Source: Bacillus weihaiensis
Lineage (GTDB): Bacteria; Bacillota; Bacilli; Bacillales; Bacillaceae
Direction of reading: 5' to 3'
Assembly (NCBI RefSeq): GCF_001889165.1
Contig: NZ_CP016020.1
Span: 2,578,501-2,642,500 of the forward strand
DNA: 64,000 nucleotides
Position numbers and translations under genes: made by a program. The stretch's first letter is position 1. Each line of letters begins with the position of its first letter. The notes under the pieces were generated by a model. It was not told the DNA's origin and did not search any database. It worked only from the letters and a program-made list of their open reading frames with translations. Positions 16,520 through 24,867 of the stretch are shown here, piece by piece.

Positions 16520-17635
16520 TTAAACAATCTTTTTATCACTAAACCACTTTTCTGCAAACGAAATTCTCTTATATTCAATCGGTTTGTTAACAAGCAAGAT
16601 AACCTTAATCATTACAAGTAAGAGGGGTGTACGTTTATATACCACATACCTCGGAATCCATTCTGTGGCAAACTTGGCTTTATAACTCTTTAATCCTCTA
16701 AAATTATAGAACCTACAACTGTTAAAAAAAACATACCTTGCTATTTTTTCCATTAAAGCTGCATCTGTTCCGATTCCTACATTTGATAACGGTGAAAGAC
16801 CAAGACTACACGACTTAAAGCCATTGTCCTTCGCCCATAAAAAGGTTGAAATAAACACCATATCCATAGCACCAGGAGGACTATCTTTACTCGATCTCAT
16901 CAAGTCTATACTCACCGTCTCATTTTCTTGTTTATCAGAAGGTAAGCTTGCAAATGCAATCAACTTCCCATTCCGATCTCGCAATGTTGATATAGGAAAA
17001 AAACCAATATATTCATTTGAAAAAGAACTAACTGAAAAGCTTTTTTCCTTTCTCCCATTTAACCATTCATCAGAAATGCACGTTAACTCTTCTATTAGCT
17101 CAGATGTAAATGGAGGATAGACTATAGTAAATATAAACCCTTCTCTTTCAAACTTATTTAGAGTTGTTCGGAATTTCCCTGATTTCTTTCCCTGAATCGT
17201 AAATGTCTCTAAACATACCTTAGCTTCTTCACCAACTTTGAAGATGCGGTATCCATTTTCCTTAAAAATATGAAAGAAACGACTAGAAGCCTGGTAAAAG
17301 ATCGGTGTCATTCGATGATTCTTTGCAAACGACATAAATTCCTTTAATCCATTATCTAAGTCTTCTTGTTCCCCAAATGGATCTCCAATAACATAATATT
17401 TATTCCCTTTTGGAGTATAAGAAATCATGACTGAATTTTTAATTGAACGAAACACATCTTTATCTTGTAATAAACTCAAATGAGATAATGAATCTCCACC
17501 ATATTTATGAATAAACCTAAAAACTGACATCGAATGAACTTTCTTTTCACCTTCATTAGTATAATACTTTAAAGCGAATATCAGGACTGTACATATAAGT
17601 AAAAAAGTAAAAATGAATGCTACAATAATAAAAAT
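16520..17635 (-). CDS. DUF2156 / MprF C-terminal-like protein with an N-terminal membrane anchor, about 371 aa
   Basis: The GNAT-like fold shared with the lysyl-phosphatidylglycerol synthase domain of MprF is visible (KYYVIGDPFGEQED, FYQASSRFFHIFKENGYRIFKVGEEA, MDMVFISTFLWAKDNGFKSCSLGLSPLSNVG). The first ATG is at 17530 and has only a weak binding site. Upstream, the same frame stays open and encodes a hydrophobic stretch (FIIVAFIFTFLLICTVLIF) directly preceded by AAGGAGGGG. No ATG, GTG or TTG is available there, so translation probably starts at an ATT (17635 or close by). It would then be a one-helix membrane protein acting at the inner membrane face. The substrate could be a lipid or peptide. 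The start is inferred. Confidence 0.75.
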   Translation of the reverse strand: MFIIVAFIFTFLLICTVLIFALKYYTNEGEKKVHSMSVFRFIHKYGGDSLSHLSLLQDKDVFRSIKNSVMISYTPKGNKYYVIGDPFGEQEDLDNGLKEFMSFAKNHRMTPIFYQASSRFFHIFKENGYRIFKVGEEAKVCLETFTIQGKKSGKFRTTLNKFEREGFIFTIVYPPFTSELIEELTCISDEWLNGRKEKSFSVSSFSNEYIGFFPISTLRDRNGKLIAFASLPSDKQENETVSIDLMRSSKDSPPGAMDMVFISTFLWAKDNGFKSCSLGLSPLSNVGIGTDAALMEKIARYVFFNSCRFYNFRGLKSYKAKFATEWIPRYVVYKRTPLLLVMIKVILLVNKPIEYKRISFAEKWFSDKKIV

Positions 17636-17803
17636 AACCCCCTCCTTCTATTCACTAAATAAAGATATCATAATAAAAGCGAAGTGAGAATAGATATTTT
17701 TAACTTGTAAAAATCTGTTTTATGAATCCATATTTCGTATATTTTATTCCTTTCAGGTAACGATATAAATGGAATTTGTCATTTTATTTTTGGAGGGATT
17801 TAT
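17636..17803. other. Divergent intergenic region between the DUF2156 gene and sspH
   Basis: Before sspH, CATTTTA at 17780-17786 resembles a sigma-G -10 (CATNNTA), but I cannot see a clear -35. TTGGAGGGATT then leads into the sspH ATG. Confidence 0.35.
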
Positions 17804-17983
17804 ATGAATGTAAATAGAGCTAGAGAAATTTCGACTATGGGCGAAATGGTTAATGTTCAATATAGTGGAGAAGCGGTTTATATACAGTCCGTAAATGAAG
17901 AACAAGCTACAGCCCGTATTTTCCCATTAAATAACCCACAAGCAGAACAGTATGTTCCTGTTGAAAGTTTGACTGAGTTGTAA
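17804..17983 (+). CDS. sspH: Small acid-soluble spore protein, H type, 59 aa
   Basis: The product begins MNVNRAREISTMGEMVNV and contains VYIQSVNEEQATARIFPL and YVPVESLTEL, the full-length pattern of the SspH family. These minor small acid-soluble proteins are made in the forespore late in sporulation. The ATG follows TGGAGGGATTTAT. A monocistronic gene with a terminator shared with the convergent cold-shock gene. A sigma-G promoter is expected, but only a possible -10 is visible. Confidence 0.93.
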   Translation: MNVNRAREISTMGEMVNVQYSGEAVYIQSVNEEQATARIFPLNNPQAEQYVPVESLTEL

Positions 17984-18004
17984 CACTACCCTACTCACAA
18001 GTAA

Positions 18005-18041
18005 AAAAAAGCAACTTCCATTTACTATGAAAGTTGCTTCA
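18005..18041. terminator. Terminator between sspH and the cold-shock gene
   Basis: AGCAACTTcc pairs with AAAGTTGCT across about 11 bases, with A- and T-runs on either side, so it can serve both convergent genes. Confidence 0.75.
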
Positions 18042-18055
18042 TTCATTTTAGCTTA

Positions 18056-18259
18056 TTATAATTTTACAACGTCATCAGCTTGAGGTCCACGGTTTCCTTC
18101 AACAATGTTGAATTCAACTTGCTGACCTTCTTCTAATGTTTTAAAACCTTCACCAGTAATAGCGCTGAAGTGAACAAATACATCATTTCCTTCTGCAACT
18201 TCGATAAATCCAAACCCTTTTTCAGAGTTAAACCATTTTACAGTACCTGTCGTTTTCAT
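18056..18259 (-). CDS. cspB: Cold-shock protein (CspB family), 67 aa
   Basis: Single-stranded RNA/DNA-binding chaperone of one OB-fold domain. RNP1 KGFGFIEV and RNP2 VFVHFSAI are intact, and the length is standard. The start is the ATG at 18259, 8 bases after GGAGG. A frame five codons longer is not needed. The best promoter lies near 18641-18669, which would give an unusually long leader of about 375 bases, possibly a thermosensing or translational control region. Which Csp paralogue this is cannot be told. Confidence 0.95.
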   Translation of the reverse strand: MKTTGTVKWFNSEKGFGFIEVAEGNDVFVHFSAITGEGFKTLEEGQQVEFNIVEGNRGPQADDVVKL

Positions 18260-18634
18260 AAAAGAAACCTCCAAAGATTTATTAATATGTCCCTTATTAA
18301 TATGTTACTGATATTTACCGAGTAAATAAAGATTCACATATTATAAAAAATATCAAATAACGGAGTAGATATTCTTTAGAATATGTGAATGATATAGCTC
18401 CATATTTGATTTGTAGATAAAAGATAAATAGATCAGATCGTCACTCTATATTTTCTTTCATTTATTTTTTATAAATTGCAAAGCCTCAAAACAACGAAAG
18501 CCCTACCTCTCTTTCGTCCTTACGGCTCCTTGACCGCGCCAGTGTGAATTGAAGTAGAAACGAATTTTCATGTTAATCATCCTATCATTCTAGATTCACA
18601 ATGCACTAAAATTAGTGATTTATAATAAGCACTA
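18260..18634 (-). promoter_or_regulatory. Long 5' leader of the cold-shock gene
   Basis: The leader holds a GC-rich structured block around 18490-18555, including ACGAAAG pairing with CTTTCGT, in otherwise AT-rich sequence. It also contains a 22-codon open frame at 18503-18571 (starts MKIRFYFNSHWRGQG) after AGGATTAAC. Long structured leaders are known for cold-shock genes. This particular structure is not one I can match to a named motif. Confidence 0.5.
18503..18571 (-). CDS. Possible leader peptide in the cold-shock leader, 22 aa
   Basis: ATG after a moderate AGGATT site, 22 basic codons, TAG. It overlaps the hairpin ACGAAAG/CTTTCGT. It may be chance. If translated, it could act as an upstream regulatory frame. 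Confidence 0.25.
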   Translation of the reverse strand: MKIRFYFNSHWRGQGAVRTKER

Positions 18635-18640
18635 TTAACT

Positions 18641-18669
18641 ACTATAAAGAAAAAGACGTGTAATGTCAA
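18641..18669 (-). promoter_or_regulatory. Strong sigma-A promoter for the cold-shock transcript
   Basis: On the minus strand TTGACA (18664-18669), exactly 17 bases, TATAGT (18641-18646). No other gene lies between it and the cold-shock gene. Confidence 0.7.
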
Positions 18670-18877
18670 TTTTAAACCTTTTTTTGTAAATATTTTCTTG
18701 CTGAACCTCTTCATTTCAAACAATAAAGAGAAGCAGTCTTTTGAGGGTAGTAGAGAGGACTACAAACACTGCGCTCCTGAAATCTAAGGTCTTCCTCTTT
18801 GCAAAATGGTTAGATAGCTAGCCTTTTTGAGACCTTAAGTAACAGGCTTTACAGAAATGACAGTCTATAACTAAGAC

Positions 18878-18911
18878 GAAAAAAGAAAGTATGTATCCTC
18901 TTTCTTTTTTC
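18878..18911 (-). terminator. Terminator of the molybdenum operon
   Basis: AAAAAAGAAAG pairs with CTTTCTTTTTT across about 10 bases, 45 bases after the modB stop. The stretch 18670-18877 shows nothing else. Confidence 0.7.
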
Positions 18912-18955
18912 ATTCCTATCATTTCTCACTAGATCAATAAGTGCTAAATTGAATG

Positions 18956-19621
18956 TCAGGTAGTCGACCTATTTAATAATTGTATGATGAATAACATAAC
19001 GCAGGAGATAAAAATCATTGCACCAACCCATAACCACGCTAAAGTCATCTCTCCACTATCAATCGCTACATAAATAGCTGTTGAAACTGTCTGTGTCTTC
19101 CCAGGAATATTTCCAGCGAACATCAAGGTAGCCCCAAACTCTCCTAACGACCTTGTGAAGCTTAATACAAATCCGGTGAGAATATATTTGATTGTTAAGG
19201 GAAGAGTAATGGAATATAACACCGCCCATTCTCCTGCTCCATCAACTCTAGCAGCATTTTCAATATCAGAGTCTACATGCTCAAAACCAGTCCTTGTTAC
19301 TTGGTACATCAGAGGGAAAGATACAACAACTGCTGCTATCACTCCAGCCCACCAAGTGAACAAGAGAGTTTCTTGAAAGAAAACCATCATTATTTTTCCT
19401 ATGAATCCATTTGTGCCAAAAAGTATAATTAAAAGAAATCCTACTACAGAAGGCGGAAGAACAAGAGGTAATATAAGAAGAGTTTCAATAATCATTTTCC
19501 CTCTTCTTAATTTCTTCGCCATATAGTGTCCCATTAAAGTACCCACTACCATGACAAATACACTTGCTACAGAAGCTATGCGTAATGATAAGAAGATTGG
19601 GTCCCAGAACTCGTAGTTCAT
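18956..19621 (-). CDS. modB: Molybdate ABC transporter permease ModB, 221 aa
   Basis: Integral membrane subunit of the molybdate importer. About five to six membrane helices and the coupling-loop EAA motif (GAGEWAVLYSITLPLT) are visible, and SFTRSLGEFGATLMFAGN is the ModB signature. It overlaps the modA stop by four bases (ATGA), so the two are coupled. No ModC ATPase gene follows. The operon ends here with a terminator. The B. subtilis homologues (yvgL-yvgM) also lack an adjacent modC, so an ATPase encoded elsewhere is inferred. Confidence 0.93.
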   Translation of the reverse strand: MNYEFWDPIFLSLRIASVASVFVMVVGTLMGHYMAKKLRRGKMIIETLLILPLVLPPSVVGFLLIILFGTNGFIGKIMMVFFQETLLFTWWAGVIAAVVVSFPLMYQVTRTGFEHVDSDIENAARVDGAGEWAVLYSITLPLTIKYILTGFVLSFTRSLGEFGATLMFAGNIPGKTQTVSTAIYVAIDSGEMTLAWLWVGAMIFISCVMLFIIQLLNRSTT

Positions 19622-20382
19622 TCTATCTCCCTATAATCCCTAAAGCCATACTTTTTAAAGACCTCCAATGCTTCTTCGCTTTGTAAAAATTGAAAAAACT
19701 CAACCGCTTCTTTATTAGTTTGTGAGTTTTTCACTATTGCTACCGGATAGATAATCTCTGAATATAATGATGGATCCAATTCATCTAAGACCTTTACTTT
19801 ATCTGATACAAGTGAATCTGTTTTATAAACAATTCCTGCTTTTACGTTGTTAGTTTCTACATATGAAAGTACTTGACGAACATCTTTTGCATAAAAAAGT
19901 TCGTTACGCAATTCGTCCCATTTATTTAGGGAAATTAGTACTTCCTTCGCATAATAACCTGCTGGGACAGTCTCTGGTGTACCAATTGATATCCTTTCAA
20001 GATCCCAAACTTCTTTAATAGATTGTATTGTTAATGTAGGAGAAACGACAATAACTAAACGATTCTCAAGGAGATTAACCACAGAATCCTGCTCTATCAA
20101 TCCCTTCTTAACTAACTCGTCCATTTTTTCATGATCTGCCGAAAAAAACACATCCACAGGAGCACCTTGTTCAATTTGTTTACTTAATGTGCCTGAAGAA
20201 GCCAGATTAACATTCACATTTATTCCGGTTTCATTTTCAAAAAGAAGCTCAACATCTTGTAGGGCGTCTTTTAAACTAGCAGCAGCAGATATCGTTACCT
20301 CCATCCTTTTATCCTTCAATGAACAACCAACTAAAAGAAAAAAAACAGATACGCAAACTCCAAATTGAAAAAGCTTTTTCAT
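19618..20382 (-). CDS. modA: Molybdate-binding lipoprotein ModA, 254 aa
   Basis: Extracellular substrate-binding protein of the molybdate importer. A signal peptide MKKLFQFGVCVSVFFLLVGC ends in a lipobox with Cys20 for lipid attachment. The mature part shows ISAAASLKDAL, NLASSGTLSKQIEQGAPVDVFFSA and late AGIVYKTDSLVSDKV, the type II binding-protein pattern of ModA. The chosen ATG at 20382 lies after the GGAGG that overlaps the end of moaD. The longer frame reaching 20400 would overlap it. Confidence 0.93.
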   Translation of the reverse strand: MKKLFQFGVCVSVFFLLVGCSLKDKRMEVTISAAASLKDALQDVELLFENETGINVNVNLASSGTLSKQIEQGAPVDVFFSADHEKMDELVKKGLIEQDSVVNLLENRLVIVVSPTLTIQSIKEVWDLERISIGTPETVPAGYYAKEVLISLNKWDELRNELFYAKDVRQVLSYVETNNVKAGIVYKTDSLVSDKVKVLDELDPSLYSEIIYPVAIVKNSQTNKEAVEFFQFLQSEEALEVFKKYGFRDYREIE

Positions 20383-20389
20383 TTTTCTT

Positions 20390-20623
20390 TTAGCCTCCAC
20401 TAACGGGTGGAATAAAGGCTACAACATCACCTGATTGTACAAGATCATCATCTAATGCATACTCTTCATTCACAGCAACCATCACATGCTCTATCTCACC
20501 TAAATCATATTTCTCTGCCATGATTGTTTTTAATCTTTTAACAGATAGACCCGTTTCTTCTACTTCTATACTTTCTTGACCTACTTTTTCTTGAAGATGG
20601 GCAAATAACAAAACTTTAATCAT
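20390..20623 (-). CDS. moaD: Molybdopterin synthase sulfur-carrier subunit MoaD, 77 aa
   Basis: Small ubiquitin-fold protein that carries sulfur as a C-terminal thiocarboxylate for making molybdopterin. The C-terminus FIPPVSGG has the essential Gly-Gly. The start is the ATG with GGAGG 7 bases before it. It follows moaE with a three-base overlap or close contact. Length is typical. Confidence 0.95.
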   Translation of the reverse strand: MIKVLLFAHLQEKVGQESIEVEETGLSVKRLKTIMAEKYDLGEIEHVMVAVNEEYALDDDLVQSGDVVAFIPPVSGG

Positions 20624-20625
20624 GT

Positions 20626-21075
20626 TCATTCCTCCAAAGGTTTTCCAGTCGGATAAGGTGTTTTTTGAAGTTGATCTCCAACCCATTCCTCTCCATCTTC
20701 CCAGATTTCTTTTTTCCAAATTGGTACAATTTGCTTAATTCGTTCAATAGCGTATTCATTTGCTTCATATGCATGTTTCCTATGTGGAGTTGAAACAGCA
20801 ATAACAACTGCAATATCAGTTATTTCTAACTTTCCGACACGATGTGTGATGGCAACAAGTGAATTTTCCCATTTTTCATTTATTTCTTTACCAATTTGTT
20901 CAAGCATTTTAATTGCCATTTTTTCATACGCTTGATATTCAAGAGAAAGTGTACGTTTACCATAAGTAAATTCCCTAACAGTTCCAATGAAAGTCGTTAC
21001 AGCTCCCGCTTCGTTTCTTATTACTTTTTTTGTCATTTCTTCTACTGAAATTGGTTCACTTACAATTTCAAACAT
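20626..21075 (-). CDS. moaE: Molybdopterin synthase catalytic subunit MoaE, 149 aa
   Basis: Converts precursor Z (cPMP) to molybdopterin using MoaD thiocarboxylate. Seen: AGAVTTFIGTVREFT, LEYQAYEKMA, ITHRVGKLEI, VSTPHRKHAYEANEYAIERIK and VPIWKKEIW with the catalytic lysines. The ATG at 21075 gives the usual N-terminus. A GTG at 21096 would add seven residues and overlap mobB. The binding site GGTGAGG serves either start. Confidence 0.94.
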   Translation of the reverse strand: MFEIVSEPISVEEMTKKVIRNEAGAVTTFIGTVREFTYGKRTLSLEYQAYEKMAIKMLEQIGKEINEKWENSLVAITHRVGKLEITDIAVVIAVSTPHRKHAYEANEYAIERIKQIVPIWKKEIWEDGEEWVGDQLQKTPYPTGKPLEE

Positions 21076-21079
21076 AGTT

Positions 21080-21589
21080 TTAGACAATATCCTCACCTAC
21101 CTTGTTTTCTAGTAACCATTTAATACACGCTTTTTGATTTGTAAACACTGGGAATTGTACGGAGAGATCTTCGGGCAGTTGAAAGTTAGTTACCACACAC
21201 TCTATATTACTGATGTCACGTAGAAGAGATACATCTTCTAATGAGCGTAGAATAACGACTTTAGGATAATGCTCTTTTTTAAACCCTTCTATTAAAATAA
21301 TATCCAATCCTAATCCCTTGTATAGTTTGACTAATTGTAATAGGCTCATATTCAGATGGCCTGTCAAAATAAAACTGCCATTACCTTCAACCAGGGAAGC
21401 TGTTGCTCCAGCATCTCGATGTCTTCCCGTATCTTTCACTTCATCCCCATAAGCAAGAGAACTTTGATGTCCATGATGCTTAATAGTTCCTACAAGATGC
21501 TTTTGTGCGACTGCCTCTTTAACATACTCTATGACGAACGTTGTTTTCCCGCTATTTTGATAGCCTACTACTTGAAGGACTCTGCCCAT
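21080..21589 (-). CDS. mobB: Molybdopterin-guanine dinucleotide biosynthesis adapter MobB, 169 aa
   Basis: P-loop GTP-binding protein thought to help MobA. The Walker A motif GYQNSGKTT is near residues 9-17. HHGHQS and LIEGFKKEHYPKVV are family motifs. It overlaps the end of moeA by 22 bases, indicating coupling. The last codons are followed directly by moaE. Confidence 0.93.
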   Translation of the reverse strand: MGRVLQVVGYQNSGKTTFVIEYVKEAVAQKHLVGTIKHHGHQSSLAYGDEVKDTGRHRDAGATASLVEGNGSFILTGHLNMSLLQLVKLYKGLGLDIILIEGFKKEHYPKVVILRSLEDVSLLRDISNIECVVTNFQLPEDLSVQFPVFTNQKACIKWLLENKVGEDIV

Positions 21590-22848
21590 GGTATCTCACT
21601 TCCGTCTTGATCTTCAAGGAGTAGAGCATTAACTTGGTCACCTGCTTTGAACCCTCTCGTTCCTCCCGGTAAGGTAATGAAAACAGTGGCATCTGCTAAA
21701 GAGGTTACAACATTTGACTTATCGAGCCCTACCGGTAAGGCTTCAAGTCGACTATCACTATAGGTTAATTTCCCTCTCACAAAACGTGTAAAAGGGTTTG
21801 GTTTTAAGAAATCCTTACCAAGCGTAGCCTGTATCATTTTTAAATGGGGTTGACTGGATTGAAGATAATAACGTACCACCGGCCTCATGAATAGTTCGAA
21901 TCCGACATAACAGGCTGACGGATTCCCTGATAAACCAAACAAGAGTTTTCCATTCACCTCGGCAACTGTAGTGACGCTTCCTGGTCTCATCGCGACTTTA
22001 TTAAATAAGACATTCGCCCCTAAACGATTATAGATATCTGGCAAAAAATCATAATCACCAACAGATACACCACCTGTTGTTATAAGAAAATCCACTTTTG
22101 TTAGAGCATTTTTCACCGCTTCATAGCAGGAATCTAAATCATCCTGTAATTTACCTAAGTATACAGGTTCCGCTCCACTTCTATGAACTTGAGACATAAT
22201 CATATAAGAATTACTATTTCTAATTTTTCCTGGTACAAGCGGTTCACCTATCTCGAGCAATTCACTCCCTGTCGCAATAATGCCAATCTTAGGTTTCCTT
22301 GAAACGGTAACAGAATCATAGCCAAAAGTCGCTAATAAAGCAACAACCCCAGGAGTAATATACGTTCCCTTCTTCACTAAAACCGTGCCAGCTTGTGTAT
22401 CTTCTCCTTTAAATGAAATATTATCTCCCTCATTAAATGAACGTTTTAATGTCATATACGTCTTCTTATTTCTTTTTGTCACAGTTGTCAATTCAAGCAT
22501 AACGACAGCATCACTTCCAACAGGCATTTGAGCCCCCGTCATGATTCGAATAGCCTGCATATTCCCTAGAGTATACTCACTAACCGAGCCAGCCCCTATT
22601 TCATCTATGACTTCAAATTCGATTGGATTGTCTGAACGTGCATTTTTAGAATCAATTGACCTTATTGCAAAACCATCATAGGGTGAACGATCAAATGGAG
22701 GAACTGGATGGTCAGCTACTAGATCTTCAGCTAAAAATCGACCATAACTCTGATCTAGAGAAAGCTTTTCTCCTATTCCTTCTATTGCATAGTTCATTAC
22801 CTTATCAATCGCTACTTTTACTGACAACGGCTTTCTTTTTTCTACCAT
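21568..22848 (-). CDS. moeA: Molybdopterin molybdenumtransferase MoeA, 426 aa
   Basis: Inserts molybdate into adenylylated molybdopterin. Motifs: PPFDRSPYDGFAI (N-terminal), GDNISFKGEDTQAG, ATGSELLE and the MoCF-binding TTGGVSVGDYDF, and a late LSGNPSACYVGFE. The ATG at 22848 has CGGAGTG 6 bases upstream. The frame extends to 22905 but overlaps mobA. The C-terminal domain (from about residue 345) is normal. Confidence 0.94.
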   Translation of the reverse strand: MVEKRKPLSVKVAIDKVMNYAIEGIGEKLSLDQSYGRFLAEDLVADHPVPPFDRSPYDGFAIRSIDSKNARSDNPIEFEVIDEIGAGSVSEYTLGNMQAIRIMTGAQMPVGSDAVVMLELTTVTKRNKKTYMTLKRSFNEGDNISFKGEDTQAGTVLVKKGTYITPGVVALLATFGYDSVTVSRKPKIGIIATGSELLEIGEPLVPGKIRNSNSYMIMSQVHRSGAEPVYLGKLQDDLDSCYEAVKNALTKVDFLITTGGVSVGDYDFLPDIYNRLGANVLFNKVAMRPGSVTTVAEVNGKLLFGLSGNPSACYVGFELFMRPVVRYYLQSSQPHLKMIQATLGKDFLKPNPFTRFVRGKLTYSDSRLEALPVGLDKSNVVTSLADATVFITLPGGTRGFKAGDQVNALLLEDQDGSEIPWAESFK

Positions 22849-22888
22849 AAAATCACTCCGATTATTTCTAAAAATCTCTATTTTAATC

Positions 22889-23488
22889 CTAAAATAGTTT
22901 ATCATGTTTTAATAATTCTCTATAGTCTTCTTGTGAATTTATATTGCTAAAAGCATTCTGTGTTACCCCTAATTGATCTTCTTTCACATATTTTGTTTGG
23001 ATTTCATCAAGTAATCTTATCATTTTTAACTCATTCTTTTTAAGTTTCGTTTCAATTTGTTTGAAAATCGATTGATGATAAATTCCGATTAAGGGATGAA
23101 TCTTCCCCTCTATAGTAGGAATGACTGCCTGAACATTTTCTTCAGAGTACTCTAATAGCTTCTTAATAATTTCTGGTGTTACTTTTGGTATATCGCATGA
23201 CAGCACAACATACCACTCCGAGTTATAATGGTTCATAGCTGTATAAATTCCCGCTAATGGGCCTAATCCTCTTACATGATGATCATCAAGGAGCACAGGT
23301 ATAGACTTCTGTTCATAGCTATCTAGATCCCGAGGATGACTTATTATTAATTGATGATCAGTCGTATTTTTTAATACATTAAACGAGTGCTCCCAAAACT
23401 CATGATGACGATAAGTGGCAAATGCCTTAGACGAACCAAATCTTTTAGATTCCCCACCAGCTAACAATACACCAATCGTTTGAAACAT
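22889..23488 (-). CDS. mobA: Molybdenum cofactor guanylyltransferase MobA, 199 aa
   Basis: Attaches GMP from GTP to molybdopterin. GVLLAGGESKRFGSSKAF is the nucleotide-binding loop, and VVLSCDIPKVTPE carries the metal-binding Asp. The ATG at 23488 has GAGGTG 6 bases upstream. A GTG three codons earlier is less likely. It is the first gene of the seven-gene operon mobA-moeA-mobB-moaE-moaD-modA-modB. moaA, moaB and moaC are not in this window. Confidence 0.93.
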   Translation of the reverse strand: MFQTIGVLLAGGESKRFGSSKAFATYRHHEFWEHSFNVLKNTTDHQLIISHPRDLDSYEQKSIPVLLDDHHVRGLGPLAGIYTAMNHYNSEWYVVLSCDIPKVTPEIIKKLLEYSEENVQAVIPTIEGKIHPLIGIYHQSIFKQIETKLKKNELKMIRLLDEIQTKYVKEDQLGVTQNAFSNINSQEDYRELLKHDKLF

Positions 23489-23558
23489 CCCCTTCACCTC
23501 AAATCATGTTTATTTTAAGTAATCACATCTAATTGTCACAAATGTATCATTGAGCAAC

Positions 23559-23592
23559 AAAAAAATCAGCTACTTTTTATCGTAACTGACTT
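23559..23592 (-). terminator. Hairpin with U-tract upstream of mobA
   Basis: On the minus strand TCAGTTAC pairs with GTAGCTGA across a short loop, followed by seven T. It lies 70 bases before the mobA start and 330 bases after the ykuU stop, so it could end ykuU readthrough or act as an attenuator of the molybdenum operon. Confidence 0.5.
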
Positions 23593-23920
23593 TTAAAAAA
23601 ATTGCTATTAACATAACCGCTTTACGTTAGTCTGTTGTTTTCCTTCACTTCAAATACGATTCACACGTTTAGAGCCTCTTCATCCCACTATTTCCTGCCT
23701 AAAAATTGCGGCGTATTCCTTCTTTAACAAATACATTGTAAGCTGGACGTATTCATCCCCAATGGCTTCTGCTATCCTTACATAATTGACAACCTATTGA
23801 CCAAACATATAGTAGAATCAGCTTTTCACCAATCAATTGCTCTTTCGTTCCCTCTCATTTAACCCTATAGTAGCTCCTATTAAATCACGTTGCACTACAT
23901 AAAAAAACGGATGAACAATG
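23593..23920. other. Gene-free stretch between ykuU and the mob operon
   Basis: No gene called. A minus-strand frame here reads gene-like for about 35 codons (AEAIGDEYVQLTMYLLKKE near 23690-23780) but has no start or binding site. Confidence 0.35.
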
Positions 23921-24463
23921 TTAGAGTGTTGTCTGACCTGGCTTCCAGTTTGCTGGACATAGTCCTCCTGTTTGTAATGCTTGTAGGACACGTAGAGTTT
24001 CGTCTACATCGCGCCCGATATTGTTATGATTTACAACAGAATATTGAAGCTCACCTTCTGGATTGATAATAAATAAACCACGTAACGCAATACCTTCTTC
24101 TTCTATTAATACTCCAAAATCACGAGATACAACGTGGTTCGTATCGGCAGCTAATGGGTATTTAATCGTTCCTAATCCATTATCTTTACGGTCCGTTTTA
24201 ATCCATGCTAAGTGAGTATGAATCGTATCAGTCGAAACGCCAATTACTTTTGCATCAAGATCCTCGAAATCATCATAACGATCTGATAAGGCAGTGATTT
24301 CTGTTGGACAAACATAGGTAAAATCCATAGGGTAAAAGAACAAAACTGTCCATTTATCTTCCTTCATATTCTCTTCCAAACTTACTTTTCCAAATTCTTT
24401 ATTTGCTAGAACAGCATCCATTTCAAATCTTGGAGCTTGTTTACCTACCATACGTTCTGTCAT
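23921..24463 (-). CDS. ykuU: 2-Cys peroxiredoxin (YkuU-like, AhpC/Prx1 family), 180 aa
   Basis: Thiol peroxidase reducing H2O2 and organic peroxides. Peroxidatic Cys52 in FTYVCPTE, Arg in the VSRDFGV region and resolving Cys169 in GGLCPANWKPG are present. Length (180 aa) equals B. subtilis YkuU. ATG after GGAGGAATTAGTTTA. It is convergent with the mob operon region and divergent from ykuT, the same order as in B. subtilis. The partner ykuV is not in this window. Confidence 0.95.
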   Translation of the reverse strand: MTERMVGKQAPRFEMDAVLANKEFGKVSLEENMKEDKWTVLFFYPMDFTYVCPTEITALSDRYDDFEDLDAKVIGVSTDTIHTHLAWIKTDRKDNGLGTIKYPLAADTNHVVSRDFGVLIEEEGIALRGLFIINPEGELQYSVVNHNNIGRDVDETLRVLQALQTGGLCPANWKPGQTTL

Positions 24464-24867
24464 TAAACTAATTCCTCCATATCATATATAGTTATTTTGA
24501 TTATGTATTTAGTAGTAACCTATAGTGCTTTAACCTCTTTTTTCTCATAAGGATTTCTTCACACATTATCCCCATTCTATATAAAAAACATTCATTTCTT
24601 CCAGGGTTTCACTTACGTTCTAGTATTTGTATCATTGAATTTATTGATTTTATTTGATGAATAGCCTTTATCCTCTCTTCCATTTAAAAAAATTGAATAT
24701 AGAGCAATAAATTATGACAAAATCAGCTTAATTCCTTCATTTTTGCACAAATTATGTTTAACATAGAGAAAGTGAGGGTAATAAAAGTTTGTGCTTTCTT
24801 TCAAAACTAGAGCGTGATGACATAATGATTACGTACACTTAGAAAGAACTCTCGAAATGGAGAAAGG
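24464..24867. other. Divergent ykuU-ykuT intergenic region
   Basis: About 400 AT-rich bases with no open frame worth calling. Promoters of both divergent genes must lie here, but no site stands out. Confidence 0.4.

Noticed and set aside
18490-18560. Possible molybdenum-cofactor or c-di-AMP riboswitch in the cold-shock leader
   Set aside because: Consensus bases of these classes could not be aligned to the block.
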